Source of the DNA: Caedibacter sp. 37-49
GTDB lineage: Bacteria; Pseudomonadota; Alphaproteobacteria; Caedimonadales; Caedimonadaceae
Length of the DNA: 32,516 nucleotides
Assembly: GCA_001898725.1 (NCBI GenBank)
Contig: MKUV01000061.1
Coordinates: 1-32,516 of the forward strand
Reading direction: 5' to 3'
In this document: in pieces, positions 18,038 through 26,815 of the stretch
How positions within the stretch are numbered: position 1 is the stretch's first letter
How the letters are laid out: each line of letters begins with the position of its first letter
The notes under the pieces: model-generated
The model's database searches: none
What the model was told of the DNA's origin: nothing
The model's input: only the letters and a program-made list of their open reading frames with translations
Position numbers and translations under genes: made by a program

Positions 18038-19429
18038 GTGTTGTTGAACTCTTTCACGATAAAAATTATTCGCCATTCCTCTTAGCTTAATTTCTCCGTG
18101 TATGGGCTTATCAGAAACGCAAAGTAATGTTCCATAAGGAACACGGAAGCGGAGACCATTTGCAGCAATAGTTGCTGATTCCATGTCTAGAGCCACGGCA
18201 CGACTTTGATTGAATTTTTCATAGATCTCATCAGATCTCAATTCCCAATTGCGGTTATCTGTTGTATAGATAGTACCTGTACGTAGCCTAAGTTTAGTGT
18301 CAGGACCATCCAGTCCTGTAACAGCAATAACAGCATCTTGAAGGGCTATTTGAACTTCTGCAATTGGGGGAACAGGTACCCATAATGGAAGATCTTCGTC
18401 CAAAACACCATCATCCCTGACATAGCCATGGGCAAGAATATAATCGCCAAGGTTTTGATTTCTTCTTAAGGCTGCACAATGTCCTAATGTGAGCCAGCAA
18501 TGAGGACGTAAAACAGCTAAATGATCTGTGATATTTTTTGCGTTTGTAGGACCCACACCAATATTTATAAAAGTAATCCCATTACCATCAGGGCGTTTCA
18601 AATGATATGCGGGCATTTGAGGAAGATGATCAAGTTCATCACCGCTTTTTACAAGCGTATTAGATTTGGTTTTGCTTGTAATAACATCCCCTGGTGTGAC
18701 GAGAGCGTTATATTCAGTTCCTTCTAAAAGTTTTTGCTCAGAAAATTGAATAAATTCACCTATGTATCTCTGGTAATTTGTTAATAAAATAAAATTTTGA
18801 AAGTGTTCAGGAGAAGTTCCTGAGTAATGGTGAAGCCTATGAAGTGAAAAGTCAACACGCTCTCCGGAAAAAAGAGCAAGAGGACGGGGGCTATTAATAA
18901 GAGGCTTATATGTATGGTTAACAATATGATCATTGAGTCTTGTTAAATTTGGGTGCTCAAAATTGAGATGTAACTGATCAATTTGAGATTGATTCAGCCT
19001 TGCTTTGCTAAAGTCAACAACGAATGCTAAGGGGATAGGCCATTCACTTCGACCAACAATGATAGGTTTTTTATAACGTTCAATGAGTAAAGAAATTTGT
19101 TCATGATAGTATGCTTCAAAAAATTCCGGATGTGTAAGGGTTGTTCCATAAAATCCGGGAGCATCAACAAATCCATATGAAAGCGCTGCATCAGATAATT
19201 TAATATCAGCACTATTTATATAAATTCCTACATAAGGGTAACAGCCTTCCTTTGGAGAAGATGCGTTTTTATCTCCTTCATTAAGATTTTCATAAGCTTT
19301 GCTTATAAGAGAGCTACTGTCATTATAAAGTTCTTTAATTCGTTGGACCGCTGCCGATGCATCTGTATATTCACGGACATCATAAATGCGAACGGAACCT
19401 TCAATTAAATCTGGTGAGGAGTGAAACAT
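17936..19429 (-). CDS. amn: AMP nucleosidase
   Basis: A 497-residue AMP nucleosidase of full length. The N-terminal regulatory domain (about 1-190) is followed by the phosphorylase-like catalytic domain. Motifs include HYSGTSPEHFQNFILLTNYQ near 200-220, VGPTNAKNITDHLAVLRPH and ALDMESATIAANG, the nucleoside phosphorylase-type site. It splits AMP into adenine and ribose 5-phosphate and so helps set adenylate levels. It keeps the family C-terminus LRGFDEPAFR. The ATG at 19429 has AAAAGGAAG just upstream, within the end of the DsbA-like gene 9 bp away. It ends a minus-strand operon and overlaps the convergent hydrolase by 102 bp. Confidence 0.94.
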   Translation of the reverse strand: MFHSSPDLIEGSVRIYDVREYTDASAAVQRIKELYNDSSSLISKAYENLNEGDKNASSPKEGCYPYVGIYINSADIKLSDAALSYGFVDAPGFYGTTLTHPEFFEAYYHEQISLLIERYKKPIIVGRSEWPIPLAFVVDFSKARLNQSQIDQLHLNFEHPNLTRLNDHIVNHTYKPLINSPRPLALFSGERVDFSLHRLHHYSGTSPEHFQNFILLTNYQRYIGEFIQFSEQKLLEGTEYNALVTPGDVITSKTKSNTLVKSGDELDHLPQMPAYHLKRPDGNGITFINIGVGPTNAKNITDHLAVLRPHCWLTLGHCAALRRNQNLGDYILAHGYVRDDGVLDEDLPLWVPVPPIAEVQIALQDAVIAVTGLDGPDTKLRLRTGTIYTTDNRNWELRSDEIYEKFNQSRAVALDMESATIAANGLRFRVPYGTLLCVSDKPIHGEIKLRGMANNFYRERVQQHLIIGLEAIRIIRERGVASLHSRKLRGFDEPAFR

Positions 19430-19438
19430 ATCTTCCTT

Positions 19439-20191
19439 TTATATTTTGTTTTTAGTGTCTGTTGATATTAATTTTTTAAGAGTCTCAAGATCCGGCCCCC
19501 CAGGAATAATAAGGTTATCATAAATAATAGTTGGGGTTGCTTCTATATTAAGTTTTGAAGCTAATTCTTCAGTTTCAGTAATTTTGCTTGCAATAATGCT
19601 AGAGGATAAATCAGCCTTGAATTGATTAATATCTAAGCCTATTTTTTGAGCAATATTCTCAATGTCTTCTTTGGTAAGATCTGAACTTGCTTCAAAAATA
19701 GCATTTTGGAATTCAGCGTATTTTCCTTGGTTCTTAGCGGCAAAGTTGGCTTGAACTGCTAATTTTGAAATTTCACCAAAAATTGGTAAATCTTTAAATA
19801 TAATTTTGAGATCTTTAAACGCTTTATCTTGAAGCGCTGAATTTAAAGTTTTATGAAATTTACGACAATGTCCACAAAAAGGATCCATAAACACGACAAG
19901 TTTTTTTTGACCTTGTGGATTCCCTATAAATGGATCTGTTGCATTATTAAAGAGAGCCTTTGCATTCTTTAAAACAGTTAATTTATTTTCAGCCGTTTTT
20001 TGACGTTGGCGTTTATCTTGTAAATTTTGAAATGCCTTTTCCATAACTTCAGGATTTTCTAACAGGAAATTTTCAACAACTTTTTCAATGTCTTTTGTCT
20101 GCTTTTTGGAAATAGGACTTTCTGCAATTGCTGGAACAGAGTTGAACAAAAGTGCTGCAAAGCCTAAATTGGCTATCATTATATTTTTCAT
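19439..20191 (-). CDS. Periplasmic DsbA/Com1-like thiol-disulfide oxidoreductase
   Basis: A 250-residue secreted thioredoxin-fold protein. The signal peptide ends at AIA, with cleavage after residue 23. A helical N-terminal region resembles the Com1/ScsC/BdbD type and could mediate oligomerisation. The active site is C106-G-H-C109, and a cis-proline lies in EATPTIIYDN near residue 222. It should introduce or shuffle disulfides in periplasmic proteins. The ATG at 20191 is preceded by GGGAGGA, the strongest ribosome site in this operon, suggesting high expression. It lies between the M48 protease and amn. Confidence 0.9.
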   Translation of the reverse strand: MKNIMIANLGFAALLFNSVPAIAESPISKKQTKDIEKVVENFLLENPEVMEKAFQNLQDKRQRQKTAENKLTVLKNAKALFNNATDPFIGNPQGQKKLVVFMDPFCGHCRKFHKTLNSALQDKAFKDLKIIFKDLPIFGEISKLAVQANFAAKNQGKYAEFQNAIFEASSDLTKEDIENIAQKIGLDINQFKADLSSSIIASKITETEELASKLNIEATPTIIYDNLIIPGGPDLETLKKLISTDTKNKI

Positions 20192-20267
20192 ATTTTCCTC
20201 CCATATTTAAATAAAATATTAAAAGATCCTTCCACTAAGATCAATAACACTTTTAAAAAGATTATGC

Positions 20268-21653
20268 TTACTGTTTTTTTAATTCACGTTCTGCAAAATC
20301 TTTTATATCTTCTGCTCGTATTTTTTGTGGACCTTTTGGAAGAAGATGTTCAGCTCTCTTCGCTTGATTTAAAGCGATATCATATTTACCGACTGAAAGA
20401 GCTTCTTCTGCAAGACATAAAGCTGATACACCAATATTATTTTGTCGCCCATGAGCAATTGCAAGTAGGTGCCATACAAAAGGGTTTTCTTTTTCTTTTT
20501 GAAGAACTTTATTAAGTTCACTAATTGCCTCACGATTTAAAGCAGGTGTATTGATCTCAAGAATAACTTGTGCATAGCTCAGTCTTATCAAAGGGGCATC
20601 AGGTTTTAAAATTTTAGCTTGTTTGTAAGCCTGAAGAGCAGGAGAGAGATTTCCATTTTCAAAATGAATTTGCCCTTTTAATTCCCAAAAATAAGGATCT
20701 TTAGGGTAATCTAGCAACAAGTTGTCTATGGTGTTCAAAGCCTCTATTATTTTTCCACTTCGATAAAAGCCGATTGCTCTTGCATAGCGCGCCTCCACAG
20801 AAGAATTATTCTCAGAATATTTAAGAAAAATCTGTCCTGAAGGTAAGAGAAATGCTTCTAATTTAGCCAGAATTCGATTGTAAGAAGCATAAAATTTATT
20901 AGGAAGAAGATTTTTTGAATAGGGAGAATGATTTACATGATCTTTTAAAAATTCAACCCTATCACGGCTAAAAGGGTGAGAACGCATATACAGATCTTGC
21001 CGTTCTGAACTGAGGAGTTCCTGCTTTTCTAATATTTGCATAAATTCGTAGAAACCTTTTGAAGACCAGTTCAGTTTATCAAGATACTTTACGCCAGCAC
21101 TATCAGCCGTACCTTCTTGGCCACGACTATAATGCATAAAAGTATTTTGTGCCATTTGCATGCCACCCATCATAAGACCTGCGGCTGCATCCGGACTTCC
21201 TGCGAGCATGGCCGCAGCTCCTAGCACCATACCCGCCATAGCCATTGTTGTTGCTTTAGATGCCATTCCTTCACGACCAGCTAGATGTCCTCCAGCAATA
21301 TGTCCTGTTTCGTGGGCAAGAACGCCAATCACTTGTTCAGGAAATTTTGACTTTAAAATTAAACCTGAATGAAGAAAAATAGAATACTCTGTCGTTGCAA
21401 AAGCATTAATATCTGAATCTGCAATAATAAAGATTTTTAAATTCTCAGGTTTCAATCCAGCAGCTTGGAAAATTGGTGAGGTAAAATCAACTAATACAGA
21501 CTCAATTTCTGCATCTCGAATAATTGTTCCTTCCCGAATTGGTTGTGCTCCTATAGAAAACGGTGGTAGGCAGAAGTTTATTAGCGAGATAATTAATAGG
21601 ATAAAATTTACATGCAAAATTTTACCTCTTAATCTAGTAACTTTTTCCACCAT
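20268..21653 (-). CDS. M48 family periplasmic metalloprotease with TPR region (BepA-like)
   Basis: A 461-residue protein with an N-terminal hydrophobic signal (about 13-37), an M48 zinc peptidase domain and a C-terminal TPR region (about 280-460). HETGH places the zinc ligands H114 and H118 and catalytic E115; E180 in RGQEGTAD is the third ligand. A glycine/alanine/methionine-rich segment (135-170) covers the site, as in BepA/YfgC. BepA degrades or assists stalled outer-membrane proteins such as LptD. The start overlaps the rne 3' end by 25 bp, so it is probably coupled to rne. All catalytic residues are present. Confidence 0.9.
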   Translation of the reverse strand: MVEKVTRLRGKILHVNFILLIISLINFCLPPFSIGAQPIREGTIIRDAEIESVLVDFTSPIFQAAGLKPENLKIFIIADSDINAFATTEYSIFLHSGLILKSKFPEQVIGVLAHETGHIAGGHLAGREGMASKATTMAMAGMVLGAAAMLAGSPDAAAGLMMGGMQMAQNTFMHYSRGQEGTADSAGVKYLDKLNWSSKGFYEFMQILEKQELLSSERQDLYMRSHPFSRDRVEFLKDHVNHSPYSKNLLPNKFYASYNRILAKLEAFLLPSGQIFLKYSENNSSVEARYARAIGFYRSGKIIEALNTIDNLLLDYPKDPYFWELKGQIHFENGNLSPALQAYKQAKILKPDAPLIRLSYAQVILEINTPALNREAISELNKVLQKEKENPFVWHLLAIAHGRQNNIGVSALCLAEEALSVGKYDIALNQAKRAEHLLPKGPQKIRAEDIKDFAERELKKQ

Positions 21654-23806
21654 TTTTTACCTGCGCCTTTTTTATGCGTTTTAAGTTCAGGACCATTAGG
21701 ACCATTATGTTCTTCTTGAGAAATATTATTCTCGCTGCTCATTTCTTGAGCATTCAAAGATTTTTCTTCCTCTGCTTTGTGAGAGTGATTAGAGGAAATT
21801 TGTTCTTCTTGAGAAGAAATACTGCTACTTCCCTCTGTTGAATTTTGGAAGTGTTGTCTTCGATTACGTGAACGGCGTCGTCGACGTCTTGGATGATCTC
21901 GTCTTTCAGTGTCTGAGGTTATTTGAACATCAGGAGTTTCTTGTTTATCGCCTTTATCTATCGTTGGTATATTGTTGTCTTGGTTAGATTGTTGTTGAGG
22001 TTGCGGGCGCCTAGATTTAGAACGCCGAGGTTTTTGTTTATCACTTTTTTCTTCTGAAATACTATCTTTGTTTGCAGGAATTTCACGTGCTAGCTGAGAA
22101 GTTTCCGAATCATTATCTTGAATTTCAGCATTTTTCCTTTTTATACGATTAAGGCGATATTGAGGGCTAATTAAACTCTCATCCCCTTCGATAAAGACAG
22201 ACATATTATGCCTTTCTTCTATAACTCTTAAGTGCGATCTTTTGCTATTAAGAAGATAAAAAGCAACTTTTGGAGGAACTTGAACTAAGATTTCTGTGGA
22301 ATTTCCTTTAAATCCTTCATCTTCAATAGTCCTCAAAATATAAAGAGACGTTGACTCTATAGAACGTACAAATCCTGTCGCATTGCAATGCGCACATGGG
22401 TGAGCGGTTGTCTCTAAAATACTGGGGCGAAGCCTTTGTCGAGAAAGTTCAAGAAGACCAAATGGGCTAATTTTGCCCATTTGTATACGGGCACGATCAT
22501 TTTTAAAGGCTTCTCTAACGCGCCTTTCAACGGTTGCGATGTGACGAGATTCATCCATATCAATAAAGTCAATAACAATTAACCCTGCAAGATCTCTTAA
22601 TCTTACTTGTCGTGCAATTTCATCTGCAGCTTCAAGGTTAGTTTTTAAGGCAGTTTCTTCTATATGACGTTCCCGTGTTGACCGTCCTGAGTTGATATCT
22701 ATAGAGACAAGTGCTTCTGTAGGATGGATAACTATAGATCCTCCTGATGAAAGTCTAACCGCTGGATTATACATTTCATCAATTTGCATTTCGACACCGT
22801 ATTTTCTAAATAAAGGAATCGTCGTGTTTTTGTAATTTTGAATACGTTTTATGTGGCTAGGCATCAAAGTTTTCATGAATGTTTTTGCAATTTTATAGCC
22901 TTCTTCACCAGCAACTAAAATAGATTCAACATCTTTCGTATAAAGATCTCGAATGGCTCGTTTAATAATGTCTTCCTCTTCGTAGATAAGGGCAGGGGCA
23001 ATTGATTCTAAAGTATGGAGCCGGATGCCATTCCATGTACGCATAAGGTATTCTGCATCACGTTTTATCTCTAGTTTCGTCCGTTCACGTCCTGCTGTTC
23101 GGATTATAAGCCCCATACCATCAGGTATAGATAAATCTTCTAAAATCTCTCGAAGACGATTACGGTCGCTCGTGTTTGAAATTTTGCGTGAAATACCGCC
23201 ACTGCGAGGAGAGTTTGGCATAAGGACACAATAACGACCAGCAATTGAAAGAAAAGTTGTGAGAGCAGCACCTTTCCCACCACGTTCCTCTTTAACAACC
23301 TGAATAAGCATTATTTGATTTTTATGAATAACTTCTTGAATTTTATACCGTCTGTGTAATGATGGACGACGTACAATAAGTTCATCTTCTTCAGGTGGAG
23401 GAGATTCACCACCTAATACTGAGATAGGCATTGAAAACTCTTCCTCTGTGTCATTATCAGAAGAAATTTCTTCTTGATTGCCTTCAACAGGCTCATCTGT
23501 TTTCTCTTCAAGTGCAGATTGATGTAATTCTGCTTTTAAGGCTTCACGATCAGAAATAGGAATACGAAAATAGTCTGGATGTATTTCACTAAAGGCAAGA
23601 AAACCATGTCTGTTACCACCATAATCGATGAACGCAGCTTGTAGGGAAGGTTCAACACGAGCAACTTTGGCAAGATAAATATTGCCTTTAAAAGTTTGTT
23701 TAAGCGTACTTTCGAAATCAAAATCTGAAAGACGATTGTTTTCATCGATGACAGCGACACGAGTTTCTTCTGGATGCGCTGCATCAATAATCATTGTTTT
23801 TTTCAT
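21629..23806 (-). CDS. rne: Ribonuclease E/G family endoribonuclease
   Basis: A 725-residue RNase E/G protein. The S1 domain at the N-terminus (about 37-185) is interrupted by an acidic insert near 100-145. The DNase I-like domain carries catalytic D370 (VSIDINSGRS) and D413/D416 (VIDFIDM). The zinc-link is C471-x-x-C474. Residues 560-715 are low-complexity, with arginine-rich RNA-binding clusters and acidic stretches, ending in a basic, tryptophan-containing KKWWKKLLD. It starts mRNA decay and processes rRNA and tRNA. It is longer than RNase G but has a short scaffold tail compared with E. coli RNase E. It leads a minus-strand operon with the M48 protease, DsbA-like protein and amn. The start has CAGGAG upstream. 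Confidence 0.93.
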   Translation of the reverse strand: MKKTMIIDAAHPEETRVAVIDENNRLSDFDFESTLKQTFKGNIYLAKVARVEPSLQAAFIDYGGNRHGFLAFSEIHPDYFRIPISDREALKAELHQSALEEKTDEPVEGNQEEISSDNDTEEEFSMPISVLGGESPPPEEDELIVRRPSLHRRYKIQEVIHKNQIMLIQVVKEERGGKGAALTTFLSIAGRYCVLMPNSPRSGGISRKISNTSDRNRLREILEDLSIPDGMGLIIRTAGRERTKLEIKRDAEYLMRTWNGIRLHTLESIAPALIYEEEDIIKRAIRDLYTKDVESILVAGEEGYKIAKTFMKTLMPSHIKRIQNYKNTTIPLFRKYGVEMQIDEMYNPAVRLSSGGSIVIHPTEALVSIDINSGRSTRERHIEETALKTNLEAADEIARQVRLRDLAGLIVIDFIDMDESRHIATVERRVREAFKNDRARIQMGKISPFGLLELSRQRLRPSILETTAHPCAHCNATGFVRSIESTSLYILRTIEDEGFKGNSTEILVQVPPKVAFYLLNSKRSHLRVIEERHNMSVFIEGDESLISPQYRLNRIKRKNAEIQDNDSETSQLAREIPANKDSISEEKSDKQKPRRSKSRRPQPQQQSNQDNNIPTIDKGDKQETPDVQITSDTERRDHPRRRRRRSRNRRQHFQNSTEGSSSISSQEEQISSNHSHKAEEEKSLNAQEMSSENNISQEEHNGPNGPELKTHKKGAGKKWWKKLLD

Positions 23807-23822
23807 TTTTTACTCCTGAGTT

Positions 23823-23843
23823 TGTCCTTTTAACATAAGGACA
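23823..23843 (-). promoter_or_regulatory. Hairpin in the rne leader
   Basis: A perfect 7-bp inverted repeat, TGTCCTT and AAGGACA with a 7-nt loop, lies 16 nt upstream of the rne start and just before its GGAG ribosome site. In the rne transcript it would form a stem next to the ribosome site. E. coli RNase E autoregulates through leader hairpins; a similar role here is inference. On the plus strand T-rich sequence follows it, but no plus-strand gene lies upstream to terminate. Confidence 0.4.
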
Positions 23844-23874
23844 TCAATTTTTTCTCAAGAGCTACCAAACAGCA

Positions 23875-23988
23875 CTAAGTGCCTTTATCCTTAGAAAGAA
23901 ACGATAATAGAACTCCTACTTGGATAGAAATATCTTCCTTATTTTCAAAACGTGGGATATGTAAGATTTCTATTTTTTCCTTGCTCAT
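23875..23988 (-). CDS. Possible small ORF of 37 codons, function unknown
   Basis: It starts with ATG at 23988, with AGG 8 nt upstream, and ends with TAG. The peptide starts MSKEKIEILHIPRFEN and ends LSKDKGT. It has no recognised motif or membrane segment. It could be a remnant of a lost gene or chance. It lies upstream of rne on the same strand. Confidence 0.2.
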   Translation of the reverse strand: MSKEKIEILHIPRFENKEDISIQVGVLLSFLSKDKGT

Positions 23989-23993
23989 TTCAT

Positions 23994-24110
23994 AAACCTG
24001 AAGTCACTATGTAATTTGGTATCTCTTAAATTAACATCATTTGATGTTTATTAATCCAGACTCAGGGGTGAGAAAATTAAAGCATTACACTCACAAACCT
24101 GAATCACTAT
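23994..24110. repeat. Imperfect direct repeat pair upstream of rne
   Basis: AAACCTGAAGTCACTAT at 23994-24010 recurs as AAACCTGAATCACTAT at 24095-24110, with one base deleted. Weaker similarity continues downstream for about 15 bases. The starts are 101 bp apart. The pair could be a local duplication or paired binding sites. Confidence 0.4.
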
Positions 24111-24146
24111 AAAAATTAGTTAAATCCACGATAACGTGCGTTTATA

Positions 24147-24172
24147 AAATTATCAATATTTTTTGATAATTT
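24147..24172. repeat. Perfect 10-bp inverted repeat upstream of the binding-protein/TRIC fusion
   Basis: AAATTATCAA at 24147-24156 pairs with TTGATAATTT at 24163-24172 around a 6-nt loop. It lies 131 bp upstream of the fusion gene start. It may be an operator or a chance AT palindrome. Confidence 0.3.
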
Positions 24173-24302
24173 AATTGAGGTAAAAATTTTTGTATCATTG
24201 TGAAATGGTCCATGAAAACTTAAGCTATGCTGATATATAGATAAAACCAATATTTTCTAATAAATTGGCGACAATAAAGTTTAAAGGTATTAAAAAAAAC
24301 TT

Positions 24303-25805
24303 ATGAAAATTTTTAACTGGTTATTTCTTTCATTCCTGCTTTTAAAAAATAATGTGGAGGCTTCTCCAGGACAGATATTGAGGTGTGGATGGTATTCATG
24401 GGAACCGTATCAATATATTGAACAACAAGTAGGTAGTAAACAGCTAACAGGGCTCGATGTTCATATATTAAATGCTATTATTAATATAGCTGGGTATAAA
24501 ATTACTTATGAAGAAATTTCATGGCAACAGCATCAAGAAAGGTTAAAAATTGGAAATTACGATATTGCTATGGGAGCAACTAAAATAGATGAACGTGAAA
24601 AACATTATTATTTTACAGAACCCTACCGCGAAAGTATTGATGCTCTTTTTATTTTGACAGATTCTTCCAAAAAACCAACTTTTCAAAATGCAATTGAATT
24701 TATTAGAGAAATTAAACAAAAGAAATTTAAATTGGGTGTAACAGAGGGATATTTTTATTCTGTTCCTGAACTAAATGATTTTATAAATGATAAGAATTAT
24801 CAAAACTTAATTGTTAAATCAAATAACACGATCAGCAATATGATGTTACTAGAAACTAAGCAGATTGATGGATTTTTGGCTGATCACGTTAATGGTACAA
24901 CAATTGCATGGCGCAAACGTATGCATGAAAAAATCAAAACTTATGAAATAAGCCGTAGTCCAATTTATTTTATGTTAAGTAAAAATTCTTTATCTGCGAA
25001 AGATTTGAAAAATATTAATGAAGCAATTTTATCGTTCAAAAGATCTAATGATTATAATGCCGTTTTTAAAACTTACTTAATTGCTCCGCTTTTGTTACAA
25101 AATATTGATAAAAAATGGTTTTATTTAATTGATATAATTGGTACTATAGCATTTGCATTGTCAGGTATTATTATTGCCTATCGTATGCGCTCTACCTTAT
25201 TTACAACAATAACATTAGCAATGCTTCCAGCAATTGGAGGAGGAATGATGCGAGATATTATTGTTGGGAGACGTCCTTTAGGTGTCTTACAAACACCAGA
25301 TTATTTATTTGCAGTGCTTTCAACAGTCTTCACATGTTATATTATTCTCCAGTTTTTATCAGTGGTTTCTTCAAAAAGTCGTTTCTATCCAAAGGTTCTT
25401 TTAAATAAGAAATTTTTGATACGAGCACTCGATGTTTTTGATGCTTTAGGTCTTGCTGCATTTACAGTTATTGGTACGAAAGTAGCAGTCATTTCAAAGT
25501 GTGAACCACTTTGGTTATGGGGACCTTTATTAGCAGCTATTACAGGAGCTGGAGGAGGAGTAATAAGAGACTTATTACGACCGGATCGACACGTTACTAG
25601 TTTCATGGGCGAGCTTTACGCCGAAGTTGCAATAATTTGGAGCTTTTTCTTATCAATTTTTTTGCATTTTCATCATACTTATTTATCTCCCGACGAAGTA
25701 TTATGGGCTATCATCATAACAATCGTAGGTGTTTTTGTCACACGCATGGGAGCTAGCATTTTTAATCTTAAGGGGCCAAATCTATCATCACGCTTCTCTT
25801 CATAA
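24303..25805 (+). CDS. Periplasmic amino-acid-binding domain fused to a TRIC cation channel
   Basis: A 500-residue fusion. Residues 1-20 are a signal or first membrane segment. Residues 26-262 are a complete SBP_bac_3 domain, the family of polar amino acid binding proteins. R98 (DEREKHYYFTEPY) and D194 (GFLADHVNG) align with the Arg and Asp that hold the carboxylate and amino groups of amino acids in HisJ-type proteins. Residues 272-490 are a TRIC/UPF0126 (YadS-like) channel of about seven helices, with both glycine-rich motifs, GGGMMRD (312-318) and GGGVIRD (417-423). The sequence is continuous with no internal stop. Ligand-gated cation flux is inferred from architecture only. The next gene starts 23 bp later and is probably co-transcribed. 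Confidence 0.9.
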   Translation: MKIFNWLFLSFLLLKNNVEASPGQILRCGWYSWEPYQYIEQQVGSKQLTGLDVHILNAIINIAGYKITYEEISWQQHQERLKIGNYDIAMGATKIDEREKHYYFTEPYRESIDALFILTDSSKKPTFQNAIEFIREIKQKKFKLGVTEGYFYSVPELNDFINDKNYQNLIVKSNNTISNMMLLETKQIDGFLADHVNGTTIAWRKRMHEKIKTYEISRSPIYFMLSKNSLSAKDLKNINEAILSFKRSNDYNAVFKTYLIAPLLLQNIDKKWFYLIDIIGTIAFALSGIIIAYRMRSTLFTTITLAMLPAIGGGMMRDIIVGRRPLGVLQTPDYLFAVLSTVFTCYIILQFLSVVSSKSRFYPKVLLNKKFLIRALDVFDALGLAAFTVIGTKVAVISKCEPLWLWGPLLAAITGAGGGVIRDLLRPDRHVTSFMGELYAEVAIIWSFFLSIFLHFHHTYLSPDEVLWAIIITIVGVFVTRMGASIFNLKGPNLSSRFSS

Positions 25806-25828
25806 AACGAAAATTAGGAAAGCAAAAA

Positions 25829-26797
25829 ATGGAAAAAGAAGAAAAATTACCTCTATGTATTGATCTTGATGGCACCCTAATCCGAACCGATGTTACACAA
25901 GAGGGTGTCTTATTATTTCTGAGAAAGTACCCTTGGAAATTTTTCTATATTTTGTATTGGCTTTGCAGAGGGAGAGCTTTTCTTAAAGCAAAATTAGCTC
26001 AAAAAGTAATGTTTAATCCAAAATTTCTACCCTATAATCAAGACTTTTTAAATTATCTTAAAGTTAAAGCCCGAGAGGGATATGATCTTTATCTAGTTAC
26101 TGCAGCAGATCAAAAATGTGCGAAAATGGTTTATGATCATCTAGGCATCTTTAAAGAATATCTTGCAAGCGATGGAAACAAAAATTTGCGTTCTTCAACT
26201 AAAGCGCAAGCTTTATGTGATCTTTTTGGAGATGAAGGTTTTATATATGCTGGAAATTCAAAACACGATCTTCCTGTTTGGGAGAAGGCTGGTGAGATTA
26301 TTGCAGTCAATACCCCCAACAATGTCCTTAAGAAAGTTAACATCCTTAATAAAAAAATCGAGAAATTTGAGGATAAGAAATTTGCTTTAAAAGATGTTGG
26401 TAGAGATTTCCTAAAATCCCCTTGGTTTAAATTCCAATTATCTTTTAATTTATTGATTATAATAATAAATTTATTATTTAATAAGTTTTATCTAGAGGTA
26501 TTTAATTTATTTAAATGGATAAGTTTTACTGCTTTTATATTTTTTCTTAGTGCAGCCGCTTCTTTAGTTGGTCAGTTATTTGCACTTGAAGAAATGAGAA
26601 GTAATTTAAGAACAAGCAAAATGTTGTTGGCTACAGGGTATCTAACTATTCCTTTAGCAATATACTTAAGTCTAATTTTTATAACTTTAGGTGTTATTTT
26701 AGGGTTATTTTTTCCACCATTTTATTACATTTTTATCGCTTTATTCTTTATAATTCAATTTGGCTATATTGGTCGGCTGATAAGAGAAAAAATTTAA
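25829..26797 (+). CDS. HAD-type phosphatase with a degenerate, truncated UbiA-like membrane tail
   Basis: A 322-residue protein. The HAD domain (about 7-165) keeps the nucleophile motif DLDGT (12-16), VTAAD (90-94), K125 and GNSKHD (142-147). It matches the HAD half of the HAD-UbiA fusions found in alphaproteobacteria. The C-terminal part (about 198-320) has four hydrophobic segments and lines up with the first part of UbiA. Where UbiA has its aspartate-rich prenyl-diphosphate motif, this protein reads VGQLFALEEMRSN (247-259), with no aspartate. It also ends about 150 residues short of the usual fusion length. Phosphatase activity may persist; prenyl transfer should not. AGGAAAG lies upstream of the ATG. 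Confidence 0.82.
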   Translation: MEKEEKLPLCIDLDGTLIRTDVTQEGVLLFLRKYPWKFFYILYWLCRGRAFLKAKLAQKVMFNPKFLPYNQDFLNYLKVKAREGYDLYLVTAADQKCAKMVYDHLGIFKEYLASDGNKNLRSSTKAQALCDLFGDEGFIYAGNSKHDLPVWEKAGEIIAVNTPNNVLKKVNILNKKIEKFEDKKFALKDVGRDFLKSPWFKFQLSFNLLIIIINLLFNKFYLEVFNLFKWISFTAFIFFLSAAASLVGQLFALEEMRSNLRTSKMLLATGYLTIPLAIYLSLIFITLGVILGLFFPPFYYIFIALFFIIQFGYIGRLIREKI

Positions 26798-26815
26798 AAA
26801 AGTAAAAGGAACTAT

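Larger units (their letters stand above)
23844..24302. other. Divergent intergenic region between rne and the binding-protein/TRIC fusion
   Basis: About 460 bp, AT-rich and without a secure gene. It holds a possible 37-codon ORF on the minus strand (23875-23988), an imperfect direct repeat (23994-24010 and 24095-24110) and a perfect 10-bp inverted repeat (24147-24172). The crowding of short repeats suggests decayed DNA or a complex regulatory region. Promoters for both divergent units must lie here, but no clear boxes stand out. Confidence 0.5.
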
